Below are positions 31,183-43,589 of a DNA stretch of 64,000 nucleotides, one piece after another. This stretch comes from Megaleporinus macrocephalus. Its lineage: Eukaryota > Chordata > Actinopteri > Characiformes > Anostomidae. The notes under the pieces were generated by a model. That model saw only the letters and a list, made by a program, of their open reading frames with translations, made no database searches and was not told where the DNA came from. How positions within the stretch are numbered: position 1 is the stretch's first letter; the number at the start of each line of letters is the position of its first letter. A program made the translations under genes and the position numbers. Where the stretch lies: contig CM038727.1 of the NCBI GenBank assembly GCA_021613375.1, forward strand, positions 1,485,832-1,549,831, given 5' to 3'.

Positions 31183-31616
31183 CATCCATGTGGAAGACAC
31201 TCTCAACCCATTTGGGTCTGAACCCATCCTTGCTGATCACATACACCATACATGCTGATGGTCTTCTCTGGGGCGGATGGGATCTTCCAGCAAGATGATG
31301 AGACACATCACACGACTAGAAATGTCCAGCATTAATTGGAAGAGCTGACCAAGACCTCCAAATACCACCCTGGACCCCTAATTCCCCAGTCTTGAACCCA
31401 AGTGAGGATCTGTGGGACCACCTGGATGGTGTTGTTGGCTCTATGGATCCTCCTCCACGCTCCCTCCAGCAGCTGTGGGATGCACTACAGTCAGCATGAC
31501 TCCAGATACCTGTGACCACCTACCAGGACCTTACTGAGTCTCCCAGTCCGTCCAGCTAATGTCCGTGCTGTAAACGGTGGTCACTCTGGATGCTCATAAT
31601 AATGTGACTCCACTGT
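31183..31616 (+). mobile_element. Tc1/mariner-like element, deleted copy 3 (opposite orientation)
   Basis: The right end aataatgtgactccactgt is the inverse of the left end at 8758. Degraded plus-strand translation shows LNPSEDLWDHLDGVVGSMD and LQIPVTTYQDL, with in-frame stops. The left half, including the left terminal repeat, is missing. Confidence 0.8.
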
Positions 31617-32309
31617 TTAGCATCTAAAAAGGTTCTTCTGTTCTCTTAAGATTAATACTGTAACAAAAGCAGAACCCCTTTTGGTGCTATATAGAACCAT
31701 ATACAACACAAAAACCCTTAAGGATGCAAGTGCTTCTTTATAAGTTTATGATTCTGTGTTTCCTGAAACCCCTTGAAGAAGCACCTTCTGTTGGAGCTGC
31801 ATTGCACACTCCTCAGTCCATACGCTCCACATATGAATATTAAGCTGTAGAAGTAGCCCAGTTTGTTTTGGCCATTTTTATGATGAACGTATATGTATAG
31901 TCACCTATTCAGCCTACACGAGTGTAGCCCCACCAACTCATTCTAAAGTTATAAGTAGTGTTTCAGTCTGGACTGTTTTCTAAAAGAGGTACAGTACAGT
32001 TCAGCCAATCAGCACAAATCTTATAATAATTTAAAAATATACAGAGAGGCTGAACATAAATGCAAACAAGCTTCATAAGTGGATCTTAGGGCAAAAAAGA
32101 AAGTAGGAAAATGTAGGATACGAGTCGTCTGAGTGAAAACAATGACAGACAGATATACAGTGTGGCGAACAGTGTGTCTGTCTTTTCTTTGTGATCTCCA
32201 GAACACATGGTCTGGATTAGAGAAAAGAATGTTCATCTCACTGCGTCACTGTAGCTCTCCTTCTAACTGTGTAGTAAAGAGAAGTTTAATCTGTCTGGAT
32301 AGTTTTGGT

Positions 32310-32515
32310 TGGTGGATGATTCTCAGTCCAGCAGTGACACTGAGGTGTTTAAACACTCCAACAGCAGCACTGCTGCGTCTGATCCACTCACACCAGCACA
32401 ACACACACTAACTAACACACCACCACCATGTCAGTGTCACTGCAGTGCTGAGAATGACCCACCTCCCTAATAGTAGGTGCTCTGTGGTGGTCCTGGGGGT
32501 CCCTCTTTGTAAAGT
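32310..32515. mobile_element. Fragment of the palindromic MITE
   Basis: gatccactcacaccagcaca, caccaccaccatgtcagtgt and cagtgctgagaatgacccac match the 9.7-kb element in reverse. It runs directly into a TA repeat. Confidence 0.8.
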
Positions 32516-32519
32516 TCTG

Positions 32520-32521
32520 TG

Positions 32522-32611
<90 letters not shown>
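32520..32611. repeat. (TA)n microsatellite
   Basis: About 45 TA units with two single-base interruptions. Confidence 0.97.
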
Positions 32612-32612
<1 letters not shown>

Positions 32613-33434
32613 TGAACGAAACAAGTTCAAGCTTCCTTCAGGTTTCTCACAATCATAACCAGTTATGATTTATGATGCTGCGTGTTTTGCCCTAAAACCA
32701 CCACTAGAGGTCACTGTTGTGTCAGGCCTATGTAATCTATACCTCTGAAGTTGTGACTGTGCTGACATACTGCTGAGTAAATAAGGAGTCACTGCTCATG
32801 TCTGTACAAAACTTTGTATCTCACTATTTGTTTCTTTTTAGTTTTTGATGACATTTAATAAAAATCTGTCGTCATTTATGTTGTGTGTAAATTTCATGAT
32901 TTATTTCAAAATACTTTAATAAAATTTTGGTTAAATTGACTTAAATCAAAAATAAAGTATGTTAATCCTTCTCCCATAGAGTTTCTAATTTAAAGATACT
33001 AGATTTGTTCCAACAGCAGTGATATATTGAGTCCTACAATAATTTTATAAAACATGTAACACAAATACATGTAACATTCAAACTAGCATTCAAATGTTTT
33101 AGACTTAAAAATCCATCACATTTATAACTGTTGTTGTTTTATTAAACAATTTATATATACAGTGTAGATGGCCACTAATATATAATATATAATAACACAC
33201 AACTTTGGATCAACCTGCAGTTTTCATTTATTGGTTTTACTTTTTTAATTAGTTTTAAATTTGTTTTTTAGGTTTTTAGTTTTTAAATTAGTTTTTAAAC
33301 GTAGTTCACATAGAAAATGTTCAACAAAGCAAATCAAATTGCGCTAGCTTTGAGAATTTATATGACCCAATCCTGGAGGTTTAGTTCTCAACTGTACTAC
33401 GAAATATCATATTTGTGTTGGTCCTTTGTTAAAA

Positions 33435-33485
33435 AAATAAAAATAAAAAAAAAATAATAATAATAATAGTAATAATAATAATAAT
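33435..33485. repeat. (AAT)n / A-rich simple repeat
   Basis: A-rich run passing into about 9 AAT units. Confidence 0.9.
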
Positions 33486-33659
33486 CTTAAATGTTTCCTA
33501 TTTAAAACATTGTAATCACATCCAAGACATCAAACTAACTATGAAGAAATAACAGATAACTATATATATATAATATAAATGTATTATGTTTCTGGTGTTT
33601 AGCTTATAATACTTTGATCTACACTGATTTTTGGGAATTGGGAATTTTATATCCTGTAA

Positions 33660-33790
33660 ATGTTTCATGATGAATGGACCAATAAAAATGTTCCAAAATC
33701 TGGTTCCATTGACATTAAAAGTAAAGTAGGTTTATATTCTCTCCTGTAAAGTTGCTATGCTTGTTTTTCTCTGGACAGCGTTGATATGTG
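33660..33790. repeat. Dispersed repeat (ttggtcca family), fifth copy
   Basis: tgatgaatggaccaataaaa, ttgacattaaaagtaaagta and ctctcctgtaaagttgct match copies elsewhere. Confidence 0.5.
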
Positions 33791-34043
33791 GTTCCAATTC
33801 TACTAATCAGCTTTTGGATCTTCACAGACAGCCTGGAACCAGAGGACATCTGACACAACCAACAGTGTAACGTTTTAGCCCTCCTGATAAAATCCCCTCG
33901 CATCTGTAGTGAGATTTTAATTTTAATGGCCCGCGTCCTGTAAGTCTTATATTCTCTCTAACGTTACATAACACATCCGTCAGAATTAATTTCTCTATTT
34001 CTTTTTATCTCAAAATTAAACAGCCTGCTCACATTATACAGTA

Positions 34044-34475
34044 CTGTACAAAAGTCTGGGGCGTCTGAGTTGATAGTGTAAAAGTGTTTATCTGATAAAT
34101 AAGTGTCTGATCACCAGTAAGAACAGCAGATCTGATTAGAACAGATGTCAATAATTAGACATACAATACAAAGTAAGATGAATATGTTATTGTGAGAGAA
34201 GTAGATCAGATCTTGATCCAGTTTGAAGAACAAAGTTAGGTTCCAGATTTCTCCTGGACGCCCCAGACATTGTATGAATGTGTTCAGTTCCTTCAGCAGC
34301 AAATCTTGATTTAGCTTAATGAAGTACTGAGCAGTCAAAGCAGGTATTAGATGAGAACTGATAATAATACTGGGTTGTTTAGGAGAAGCTTGGAAAGGGT
34401 TAAGTAAACACGATGTATGGAAAAGCACTACTTACTCTATTAATACTGATTAATATTTAATAATAAAGTGTATAA
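34044..34475 (-). mobile_element. Mariner-like MITE, copy A
   Basis: Starts tacagtactgtacaaaagtc, a mariner/Tc1-type end. Shares about 280 bp (accagtaagaacagcagatc to aggtattagatgagaactg) with 50860-51370 and, inverted, 61500-61860. The minus strand is open for 105 codons. Its inner end carries one attaatactgattaatattt unit, the seed of the 60.4-kb array. Confidence 0.75.
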
Positions 34476-34479
34476 TAAA

Positions 34480-34556
34480 GAAATTTGAACGTCTCTGGCT
34501 ACGTAAGACTCTTTAATTGTCTGTAAAGTACTTTGAGCTGCCACTTAATGGCGCTC

Positions 34557-34595
<39 letters not shown>

Positions 34596-35285
34596 GATTA
34601 TTATGCTCTATAAAGATACTATTATCATTACGTCAGTGAGGCACACATGCCGAGGCTGTTTAGGATGTGGATGGGAAAGTGACCACAATAGTTTTAGAAG
34701 ATGAATTATTCAGCAAAAGGAAGCATCTGAATTCTCCTTCTCATAACTTCTCGGGGCAAAACAATGTGTTTACAAATATTAGAGTCAAATAGACCATCAT
34801 GAGTAGCGTGTCTGAAGCCTGTGGGCTCACCGGCATAACACCTGGCCCTCCTTTGTTCTCACAGGAGAGCAGTAGGCCTCACAATTGCTGCTGCTTGAAA
34901 AAGTGATGAATAATTCAGGTGATCTCTTACAGCAACACGCTTGGAAAAAATCAGGTTCTGCTTTTGGAGATTCAAAGTATGTTAAAACGAGGTCAGCGTC
35001 GCAGCCGACACCGGAAAAGAAATCTGTTTCCAAAAATAAAAGACTCACCGCGGCAGCATCGCTCTGGTCTTCTGCTCCTCTTCTCTCAGCGCAGGAGGCC
35101 TACAGGTCAGGTCTGGCACCACAGCCGTCCACTTAATTGTCAGTGAGCGATGAATGCTCCTCGACTTCTTCTGACCTCAAAATCTGCACCGCACAGATCA
35201 CCAAACGTGCTCCAGGGCCTTTGACCAGCGTTGTTCACCTCAGCTGAAAGAACTTACTCTTCAACCAGTTACTTTCATGTTGGGC
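34480..35285. other. Intergenic, a short (ATT)n and nothing else recognised
   Basis: An (ATT)n run lies at 34563-34594. Open frames of 70 to 83 codons at 34885-35146 overlap each other on both strands and show no family features, so I do not call a gene. Confidence 0.4.
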
Positions 35286-35288
35286 CGC

Positions 35289-35984
35289 TTTAAAGGAGCA
35301 GTGTGTAACCTCTAGCAGTGGGGAACCGGTATGAACTGTTTCACATCTACACCCTCATTGGTTAGACAGCGTGGATTCAGCCTCCCTTGTGCTAAAAGAT
35401 AAGTCTGAGTGGTTATCTAGCACCGGTGTTCTAGCTATTTATTCTACCCACTGAGCAGTCCAAGGACGTTTGCAAGTTGCACCTTAAATGGTGCAGCGGT
35501 TACATTCTGGTGCTGACATTCAGCTTCTTAGTCAGATCTTCCCATTCCACCTTAAATCATGCAGCGGTTACATTACAGCACTCACATTCAGCCTCTTACT
35601 TACTAGCTTCTTGTTCCAACAATCCGATCCACCTTAAACAGTTCTGTAGTTATATTCTGACATCTGAGGCCTTCTAATAATTGCTGCATCATATAAGGTG
35701 GAACAGGAAAATTCCAACAAGAAGCTGACGAATAGGAAGCGGAATGTCAGTGCCAAAAAGTACTGCTGCACCATTTAAGGTGGAATGGGAAGATCGTAAT
35801 ACGGAGCTGAATGGAAGTGCCAGAAAGTACTGCTGCACCATTTAAGGTGGACTGGGAAGATCTAAATAAGAAGTTGAATGTCAGTGCCAAAAAGTACTGC
35901 TGCACTATTTAAGGTGGAATGGGAAGATCTGATTAAGATCTAATTTCTGACACCAGACCTTCATCTTACACACTGCTCCTTTAA
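35289..35984. mobile_element. Foldback element with inverted tandem arrays
   Basis: Terminal repeats tttaaaggagcagtgtgtaa (35289) and its complement ending at 35984. The left half holds three units with caccttaaat-gtgcagcggt and acattcagcttctta. The right half holds three or four units in inverse (gctgcaccatttaaggtgga, gaatgtcagtgccaaaaagt). No coding frame. Confidence 0.85.
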
Positions 35985-38930
35985 ATGAATAAATTACAGT
36001 CACTCTCAGACTAAAAAGGCCTTCGCTCAAAGCTAACAATCTCCTTTGAATCAAGGCATCAGAAGCTGGCGATTTCAGATCAGCTCTTAAACTGTCACAT
36101 TGAGTCCAGCACCCGCGTACAAAGCCTTGCCGATTAATACCAGGAAAGAAAGGAGCGCTTTGATTGGGTTTTCACACCATGGCCGAAATCAGAAATGTCA
36201 ATTTCCACACTTTTTTTCTCACCACGCCGGAAAAGCTGAGGAGTCACTCAGGCAAATTAAAATTGCCTGCTCGCCTCCGTGTCCACGCTTTATTGATCGC
36301 CGACACACCGGTGAACAGGATGCTTTGAAGCTCGACACCTGAAGAAGGAAACACACTGGTAAGTACAGCTGGCCTCAAACAGGAGAAAGGTCAATGATTT
36401 TTCTCTCAGTTACTTTTTAATCAGATTTTCTTGTCAAAGCAACAGAGGGAGGCGTACAGATTATACAGCAAATCATCCGAGTATGAACATCCCCTGCTAA
36501 AAGACAATTCCGTCAAGTATACGCTCTAGAAGATCCAAAAGGCACTGATATTTTAAATAAAAGCCTTCTGGCACATTAAACTCAGCTTTGTGTATTAATA
36601 CGTTCGGCCCTTTTCTCCGTCATCTCGCTGTCTCTCACCATCTGCTGCGGCCAGACGACGGTTCTTACAGATCCCGGCCTGCTCTCTCTCAGACTTGAAG
36701 ATAAGCCGCTCCTGCATAACATCACTGCTGTTCTGCTCTCCACAGCTGCGTTACGTCTTAACCAACAATCCGATTTAACGTTTTACAGAGTGTTCCTGAA
36801 ACCTCACTTCTCACTGCTGCTGAGATTCTACCTAAACGTGGCTCATAAAGACTGACAGGAGACCAATGATCATTTTGCAAATGACTAGAGCGACTGGTAA
36901 ACATAGAAATAAATAATAAAATAGGATACAGATAACGTTCTGCACTGGGTCACACTTTAAATGACAGACCTTGTCAAAATTCTGCAGCCTGACCTCAAAT
37001 TGTCTCCACAGCGCTCAATGTTTAAAGCAGCATGCCATGTTTTGCTCCCTGACAGCTTTTAGACCACTGACATAAATACAACCCACACTTTGAAGGGAAC
37101 CGGCTGGTAACACATGTAAGCCTTAATGTGGTGTAATGACTCTAAATTATTAGGACACGTTGTTAAAAATCACTAAAAGTATCAGATTTATTAGATTTTG
37201 TGTAAAATCCGCTGCACGTTGGTCTCCATTGTTGTATCTACTGACGTGATCGGCGGGTAGTGACGTCAAATGGTTGCAGTAACCGGCCGTCACGCTCGAG
37301 CACAGCTAGCTAAACATGCTACTGTTCAGTCTTTACAGTTTGAGCTAGAACTCAACATTCCTGACATCAGCGGTGACATCACACACCACGTTAGTGTAAA
37401 TGGTGAACAGAGAGGGTGGAGGAGAGAGTGACACAGTGCTGGAGTTGTTGTGAAGCTGTGTGTTGGTGTTGACGGAGAAGGAGAGTGTCTGTTAAAGGAG
37501 CTCCGCTTTCTAGCAGGAAACATTCACACTCAGTAAACAGCTAGATACACTGAACGGGAGTGTCTCTGAGCTTCACACTCCTTTATTAGTGAAGTAGTAT
37601 GTTCACTACTAAGACTCTACTTTCACCTTCAGGATCCCGAACGAGGAGAAGCAGCTGACGCTAACGCTAAACCTTCTCAGAAGAGAATCCAGCGCATGTT
37701 CACGTTCACGGTTCTTCTTGTGGTTCTCCATAATCTGGAGCTTCTGGACTTCCTGTGTGGGGAAACTGTGGCACTGCATTGTGTTTTAGTCTACGCTTAA
37801 AACCAACAGCCTCTGTCAAGTCTCTCACCAGTGGTGGTCTACTGAACCACTCAAGCTCATCCAGACTGAAGTGAGGAGAGCAGAGCGGGGGTCTTTGGGT
37901 AGCTGTGTTGGTCCACACGCTGCTTCACTAACTATTCTCCTTGTTTATGTTTGTGAAGCTGTTTAGACTAATATCAGTCTTCACACTGCCTTTCACTGAA
38001 ACACCATCAACAACACAATGTACATGGTTTTCTTTAAGCTAGTTAGTAACTAACATTCACTCCTTCACACCACAGTCCAGTTCAGACCTGAAACCATCTG
38101 ACATCATCTACCCAGCAGGCATTGCACGTCAGTAATAATGGCTGCATCCATATGTTAAATATTTAGAATAGGAGCTTTAATTTATAAATAAATCTGATAC
38201 TTTTGTAATTTTTTTGCAACGTGTTTAATAATTTAGAGTCTTTACACCATATTAAGACTTACAAGTGTTACCAGCCGGGGTTCCCTGTAAGCCCCCCTCA
38301 TGTTCAAAGTATATGCACATTTGTTGAAGAGCTAAAGGTACAGAATCCAACTCCCCTTTCTGTGATCATATGTGTGTCGCGCAGGTATATGGACGCAACC
38401 ATGATCTGTAGCGTCCATATGTCGGCATGAGTTAGAATACAATTAGAATCAGCCACTTGTGTTGGCACACAGCGGAACTTGACTTCTGACCTGTTTGCCA
38501 TGAGATTTATTTCTTTGCAGTTGCTTTTGGCATCCAGAAAAACCTACAAACAGGTCACCACCTGTATTGAAATATTCCATAAATAACATTATCAGGGATA
38601 AAAGCTGTGCTGTGGGTGTTTTCCGTTAGACTTGAGACTGTCCAGTATCCTTTTATCTCTTTTGGCTCTCGCCAACCAGTAAAAGCCAGTCTTAGATTTA
38701 CTGACCACTCTCTCTTTACTCTTCCTCGGACAGCATCTTCCTCCATCTCTTCTAAGCCTCTGCCATGATGTCCACGCTGGGAATACCGAGCTGCATCTTC
38801 TTATAGCTGCTGAAGACTCTTAGTTGTTTGTGGGACGTGGTGCTGTAAAGATCTCGTACACTTATTTACTGCAACTTACGCACTTCTGATTTCAACCAAT
38901 CAGTACGGAGTCTGTGGTTTCTGGACACTG
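35985..38930. other. Intergenic, mostly unique DNA
   Basis: No exon or repeat I can support. 36,090-36,360 has higher GC and mixed composition (caaattaaaattgcctgctc region) and could be conserved non-coding DNA. 37,330-37,920 has open frames on the minus strand with no recognisable domain. Confidence 0.35.
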
Positions 38931-38984
38931 TCTGGCAAAACCACATTAGTAACCACACCACAATCAACAACATCCTAAGAAACA

Positions 38985-39455
38985 CCTGGGACACCATACT
39001 AACCACACATTAGTCACCACACCACACCCAACAACAGCCTTACAACCACATGAAACACAATAGTATCCATACATTAGTAACTACACCACACCCAACAACA
39101 TCCCAACAATGACCTGGGATACCATAGTAAGCACACATTAGTAACCACACCACACCCAACAACATCCTAACAATGACCTGGGATACCATAGTAAGCACAC
39201 ATTAGTAACCACACCACACCCAACAACATCCTAACAATGACCTGGGATACCATAGTAAGCACACATTAGTAACCACACCACACCCAACAACATCCTAACA
39301 ATGACCTGGTATACCATAGTAAGCACACATTAGTAACCACACCACACCCAACAACATCCTAACAATGACCTGGTATACCATAGTCACACCATATTAGTAA
39401 CCACACCACACCCAACAACACCCTTACAACCACCTGGGACACAACACATTAGTAA
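38985..39455. repeat. 64-bp minisatellite, about 7 to 8 units
   Basis: Unit begins acacattagtaaccacacca and contains cccaacaacatcctaaca and atgacctgggataccatag. The middle units are nearly identical. Confidence 0.95.
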
Positions 39456-39544
39456 CCACAACAGATGTCTGGATTCATTCACTGCTGTGAAATAACATGG
39501 TGAATTTCTTGAACATCTTATTTCATCTTTAAACTCCCTAGAAA

Positions 39545-41060
39545 CACACTTAAAATATGGTTCCTCAAGGGTTCTTTAGTAAAGGGACTAGTTCTATTTA
39601 CAAACATATATTCCATGGGGAACCACTAAATGCTTAAATGGTTCTTTGCATACTGAAACGTTTTTTTAGACTGATGTGTTACCTGTAGTTCTATACAGCA
39701 CCGGAAAATGTTTTTCTATAGTTACAAGATTGACATTATAAAAACAGCCGAAGCCTTTTGGTACTCCATAGAACCTTGAATGTAGAACACTGCCCATCAA
39801 TCTCGCTCCTTAAAAGACGGTTCTTTAAGAGTTCTTCAGTAAAGGTAATGATTGTATTTCAAACCATGATTTCTGTACAACAGAACAATTTGCCTGCTTA
39901 ACGGTTCTATGCATGGTGAACTGGTTCTCCAAATAATTCTGTATAGCACAGAGAATATGTTCTTTTAAAATGGTTCTATGTAGCACATGTTTAACAAGAT
40001 AATCTTTAAACGTTCTTTAGTAAAGGGAATGGTTTTATGTAGATTAATTTGCATGCTTAAAAAAATCTTTGCATGGTTCTCCATCAATCACATTTTGATA
40101 AATGGTTCTTCAAGAGATCTTTTGTAAGGGGAATGGTTCTATTTAGAACCATGATTAAACCTTAAATCGTTCTTTGCACAATGAACTGGTTCTCTCAATG
40201 ATTCTATGTAGCACAGAGAATATGTTCTTTTAAAATGGTTCTATGTAGCATACGTTTTTATAAGCTAATCTTTAAAAGTTCTTTAGTAAAGGGAATGGTT
40301 CTATTTAGAACCATAAGTTCTGTATAGATTAATTTGCATGTTTAAACAAATCTTTGCATGGTTCTCCATAAATCACATTTTGATAAATGGTTCTTCAGCA
40401 GTTCTTTAGTAACGGAAATGGTTCCACTTAGAACCAAGAGTAAACCTTAAATTGTTCTTTGCATAGTGAACTGGTTCAGGTTTCACAGACTTTTTCTAAA
40501 ATAAATTATTTAAAGGATGGTTCTTAAAGAGTTCTTTAGTAAAGGGAATGGTTCTATTTAGAACCTTGATTTCTATGTAGAACAGTTTGCATGTTTGCAG
40601 TTTGCATTTTTCTCTACATGATGAACTTGTTCTCCAGATTGACAGACAATGTTTTCTTTTGAAAATGGTTTTATGTAGAACAAGCTTCACATCAAACAGG
40701 ATCAGTTTTTATATATGTTCTATACATTTTTTTTACAAGAAAAATCTTTAAACGATGGTTCTTGAAGAGTTCTTTAGTAAAGACAATGGTTCTAAGTAGA
40801 ACCATAAGTTTTGTATAGAACAATTTGCATCTTTAAATGGTTCTTTGCATGAAGAAATGGTTCCTCAGGCTGATGGAGAACGTGTTGCATATGGGTCCAT
40901 ATAGAGGTTCTAAGGAAAAAAAGGTTCTTCTATTGTTACCATGTTCAGCAACAGAGGAACCCTTTCCAGTGCCACACATATAAAACCCTAAACAGCATTC
41001 CCCATCAAACTGAGGAACCATGCTGATGGTTCTACCTGGAACGCATGGTTCTAGATAAAA
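39545..41060. repeat. Degenerate GGTTCT/AGAACC array
   Basis: About nine irregular units marked by gttctttagtaaagggaatg, ttctatttagaacca, aatttgcatgtttaaa and tctttgcatggtgaactgg. Spacing varies from about 100 to 260 bp. It ends about 350 bp before the vipr2-like start codon. Confidence 0.85.
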
Positions 41061-41304
41061 AACATTCTCTTCCCCAGCTCTATAAGAGTGTGGCGTGTCA
41101 GGAGAGGCGGACAGCTCCACGTTCTCCCCCTCAGCCCCGCTCCGGAGAGGAGGAGCAGCTCCAGCGGTTCGCCAGTGAATCAGAAGGTCCTGCTCAGTCA
41201 GTTCACAGCCGAGCTCGTCACCACAACAGCGCGGGAGTTCTTACCGCCCGTCTTCTTCACGGACACTTCGGAGATTTGTTTTATTTCATTATTGGCTTTC
41301 ATTA

Positions 41305-41352
41305 ATGGCTCGTTCTGTCGACACACGCGGTGGAATTAACAACATCTACTGA
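41305..41352 (+). other. Upstream open reading frame 1 (15 codons)
   Basis: ATG to TGA, peptide MARSVDTRGGINNIY, lying 60 nt before the main ATG. It counts only if the transcript starts upstream of 41305. Confidence 0.4.
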
Positions 41353-41356
41353 GTTC

Positions 41357-41398
41357 ATGTGGGACCTAGAACCACTGAGGAGAACCGAGAACCACTGA
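41357..41398 (+). other. Upstream open reading frame 2 (13 codons)
   Basis: ATG to TGA, peptide MWDLEPLRRTENH, ending 13 nt before the main ATG. It overlaps the 20-bp duplication. Confidence 0.4.
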
Positions 41399-41411
41399 GG
41401 AGAACCGAGAC

Positions 41412-41459
41412 ATGCAGCTCCTTCACCATCTCCTCCTCACGGTCTGGCTCTCGCGCGCG
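41412..41459 (+). CDS. vipr2: vipr2-like class B1 GPCR, exon 1 (signal peptide), partial gene
   Basis: Sixteen codons, MQLLHHLLLTVWLSRA, then a consensus donor gtaagt. This is a short, strongly hydrophobic signal-peptide core, as expected for the first exon of secretin-family receptors. It joins in phase 0 to the exon at 57702. Receptors of this family bind VIP/PACAP-type peptide hormones at the cell surface and signal through Gs and cAMP. The symbol rests on exon 2 and on the likely conserved linkage of ZMYND11 and VIPR2 (from memory). GHRHR or another secretin-family receptor remains possible. Confidence 0.6.
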
Positions 41460-41890
41460 GTAAGTTAGCCTACAAGCTAACAGTTTTTATTTATCTTTTC
41501 ATTTCGGTTATTTTTTAATGTTTTCAGGCGTTTTATGTACTATTTCTCTGATTTGTGACAGAGAAGTTTGCTCTGAGTGTTAAGAAAGCGGGTTTATGTC
41601 GCTGATAAGCAGATATAAGCGCTGTAATCGAACTTTAGTCGAGATTTTTTAATCGTCGGTTGAGGTAATTTTAATATCCAGCCTGTCATTTTAACATTAT
41701 TAGCAGTTTCTGTCAGTTTCGGCTCCGGATTTCTTCTGCGCTCACTGTGGGTTTATTTCAGCTGCAGCTCTGATATCACAAAACTACTTTACCTCTGAAA
41801 TCCGATGAAATATAATCTCAGGATTCTGTTCAAAACTGGAAAATTCCGATTATGACTGAAAGGCGGCGATTCAGGTGCTTCGGTTTTGTC

Positions 41891-42042
41891 TCCCACCCGT
41901 ATTCCGGCCAACGGCTTATCCTCCGCTATGATTGGCTAACACTCCCTACTGACAAGCGCTTCACCAATCGAAGCCTAAGCAGTGCAGTACAACTAGCCAA
42001 TCCTAGAACAGGTGGGCGGGTTTTTTCGGAATACGGGTGGGA
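41891..42042. repeat. Small palindromic element with paired CCAAT motifs
   Basis: Arms tcccacccgtattccg (41891-41906) and cggaatacgggtggga (42027-42042) are perfect inverses. Inside, gattggcta and tagccaatc also mirror each other. It lies 0.4 kb into the first intron of the vipr2-like gene. Confidence 0.7.
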
Positions 42043-42329
42043 AAGAAAGTAGCGCGGTTGACAGAAGCCCTCAGCGTGTCTGAACTTGCGAAGGGTTAAA
42101 GGGAAACTCCACCGACTTTCCAAATTGCCAGTATAATACAGTTCTTGGGAGGTAAAACTGGGCATTTGGAGAGTTTTGGTGTGAAGTGATTAATTCGTAG
42201 AGAAACTTACAGATGGTGATTTCTTTACAGTGGTGGTGAAGGTAACCAGGGGTCACCATGGCTGCAACACAAATATAGACCTTTTATTTATGATCCAAAC
42301 CTGCCCACATGTGTGTTCTGAGTTTATAT

Positions 42330-42456
42330 ACAACAGATGAAGATGGTGAAATAGTCATAAATCTGAAAAACAATACACTTTCTTTGGGGAAAATGTGTTA
42401 ATGCCCTGAATGTGTGTAAATATATCACTAAGCAACATATTTGACATCAGACAGTG

Positions 42457-42497
<41 letters not shown>

Positions 42498-42710
42498 CCA
42501 TTCTTAGTAGTACGTTTCTATGTGGGAGCTTTTAGAGAGCTGAGGACGTCTGGTTCCATTCACCACCATTGTGAACAGTTTACATATAATTATATTAAAT
42601 TATTTAAAACATTCCCCTTTAAATGCAGACAGGTCTCCAGCCTGGATTTGGTCGAAACAGCTCACACATACTGTGAACGTAAACGCAAAAGGCCAGCATT
42701 CCTTTAAATA
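42330..42710. repeat. Dispersed repeat shared with 3.8 kb and 19.9 kb, with (TA)n inside
   Basis: catcagacagtgta, gggagcttttagag and acgtctggttccattcacca are shared. A (TA)n tract sits at 42463-42495. Confidence 0.65.
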
Positions 42711-42714
42711 TCAA

Positions 42715-43540
42715 GGTTTTTAAATATTAGCTGCTAAGCAGATTAGACATGCAGCCTCAATTTGCTTTGATATTTTAAATCAGGAATAATTAATAATATC
42801 AATAATAATTATATCAGTATAATTCCTTAAAGTTCACTTCAACCGGCTACAGCAATAAAATATCTACTGAAAGCCCCACATTTTATAAACATGGATTCAT
42901 CAGTACAGGCAGACATCAGACGTCTCATAAAATCTGAGGAATGTTGCTTTTCCCAAAATTATTACTGGCATCAGTCCAGAATTCCCACATCCCAGCTTCG
43001 TGTGTGTGGTCATCAAAATGCTTTATGAAAGTTATGATCTATGTCATGCGGGGAACGCTAGTTCATGACCCAGCTTACTTTAACACCGCTTTGGGGTTCC
43101 AACATTCCTGATTCCTGGAATGGCATTCCGGCACAGTCCACCTTTGATCACCTGTTAGATGTTTCATGCTGCAGCTCTGAAAGTTCTCATGCGGTTCCGA
43201 CCTTATTCTGGCACAAGGACGTCCACGACACTCAGCTGCGCTGACCGGTGAACCGTGACGGAACATTCCATGAAATTCCACAAATGACTTGGGAAGCTCC
43301 ATGTCTGCTAACCAGGCTCGGAAACAAACCCGTTAATGAGATCCTATAGACAATGTGCTATTGTGGTAGCGGCTCAGCCAGTGGAGAGCGGCATTTTGCG
43401 CTGTAAACATTTTGGGAATGCCGCATTGGCAGAGACCGGAATTTGATTATCCGAGCAGCCAGTAAATAATGATTTCAGTTATGTGGAATACTGTTGACTG
43501 CAGTAGCAGTGCTTAGTACTTAAACACCTTACTGGCCTCG
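42715..43540. other. Intron of the vipr2-like gene, nothing recognised
   Basis: Mixed-composition unique DNA. 43,030-43,470 is less AT-rich than its surroundings and has no coding frame I can support. Confidence 0.35.
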
Positions 43541-43589
43541 TCCAGCAGTGTTTCCAATGACCACATGCTCCCAGTGTGCAAACACAGTC

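Larger units (their letters stand above)
41085..41411 (+). promoter_or_regulatory. Promoter/5'UTR region of the vipr2-like gene
   Basis: GC- and CpG-richer DNA begins abruptly at about 41,085 after the GGTTCT array. The transcription start is not known. The last 40 bases before the ATG are a perfect 20-bp tandem duplication (accactgaggagaaccgaga at 41371-41390 and 41391-41410). Confidence 0.5.

Noticed and set aside
34885..35146. Open frames of 75 and 83 codons on plus and 73 on minus
   Set aside because: Mutually overlapping and without family features; not supported as a gene.
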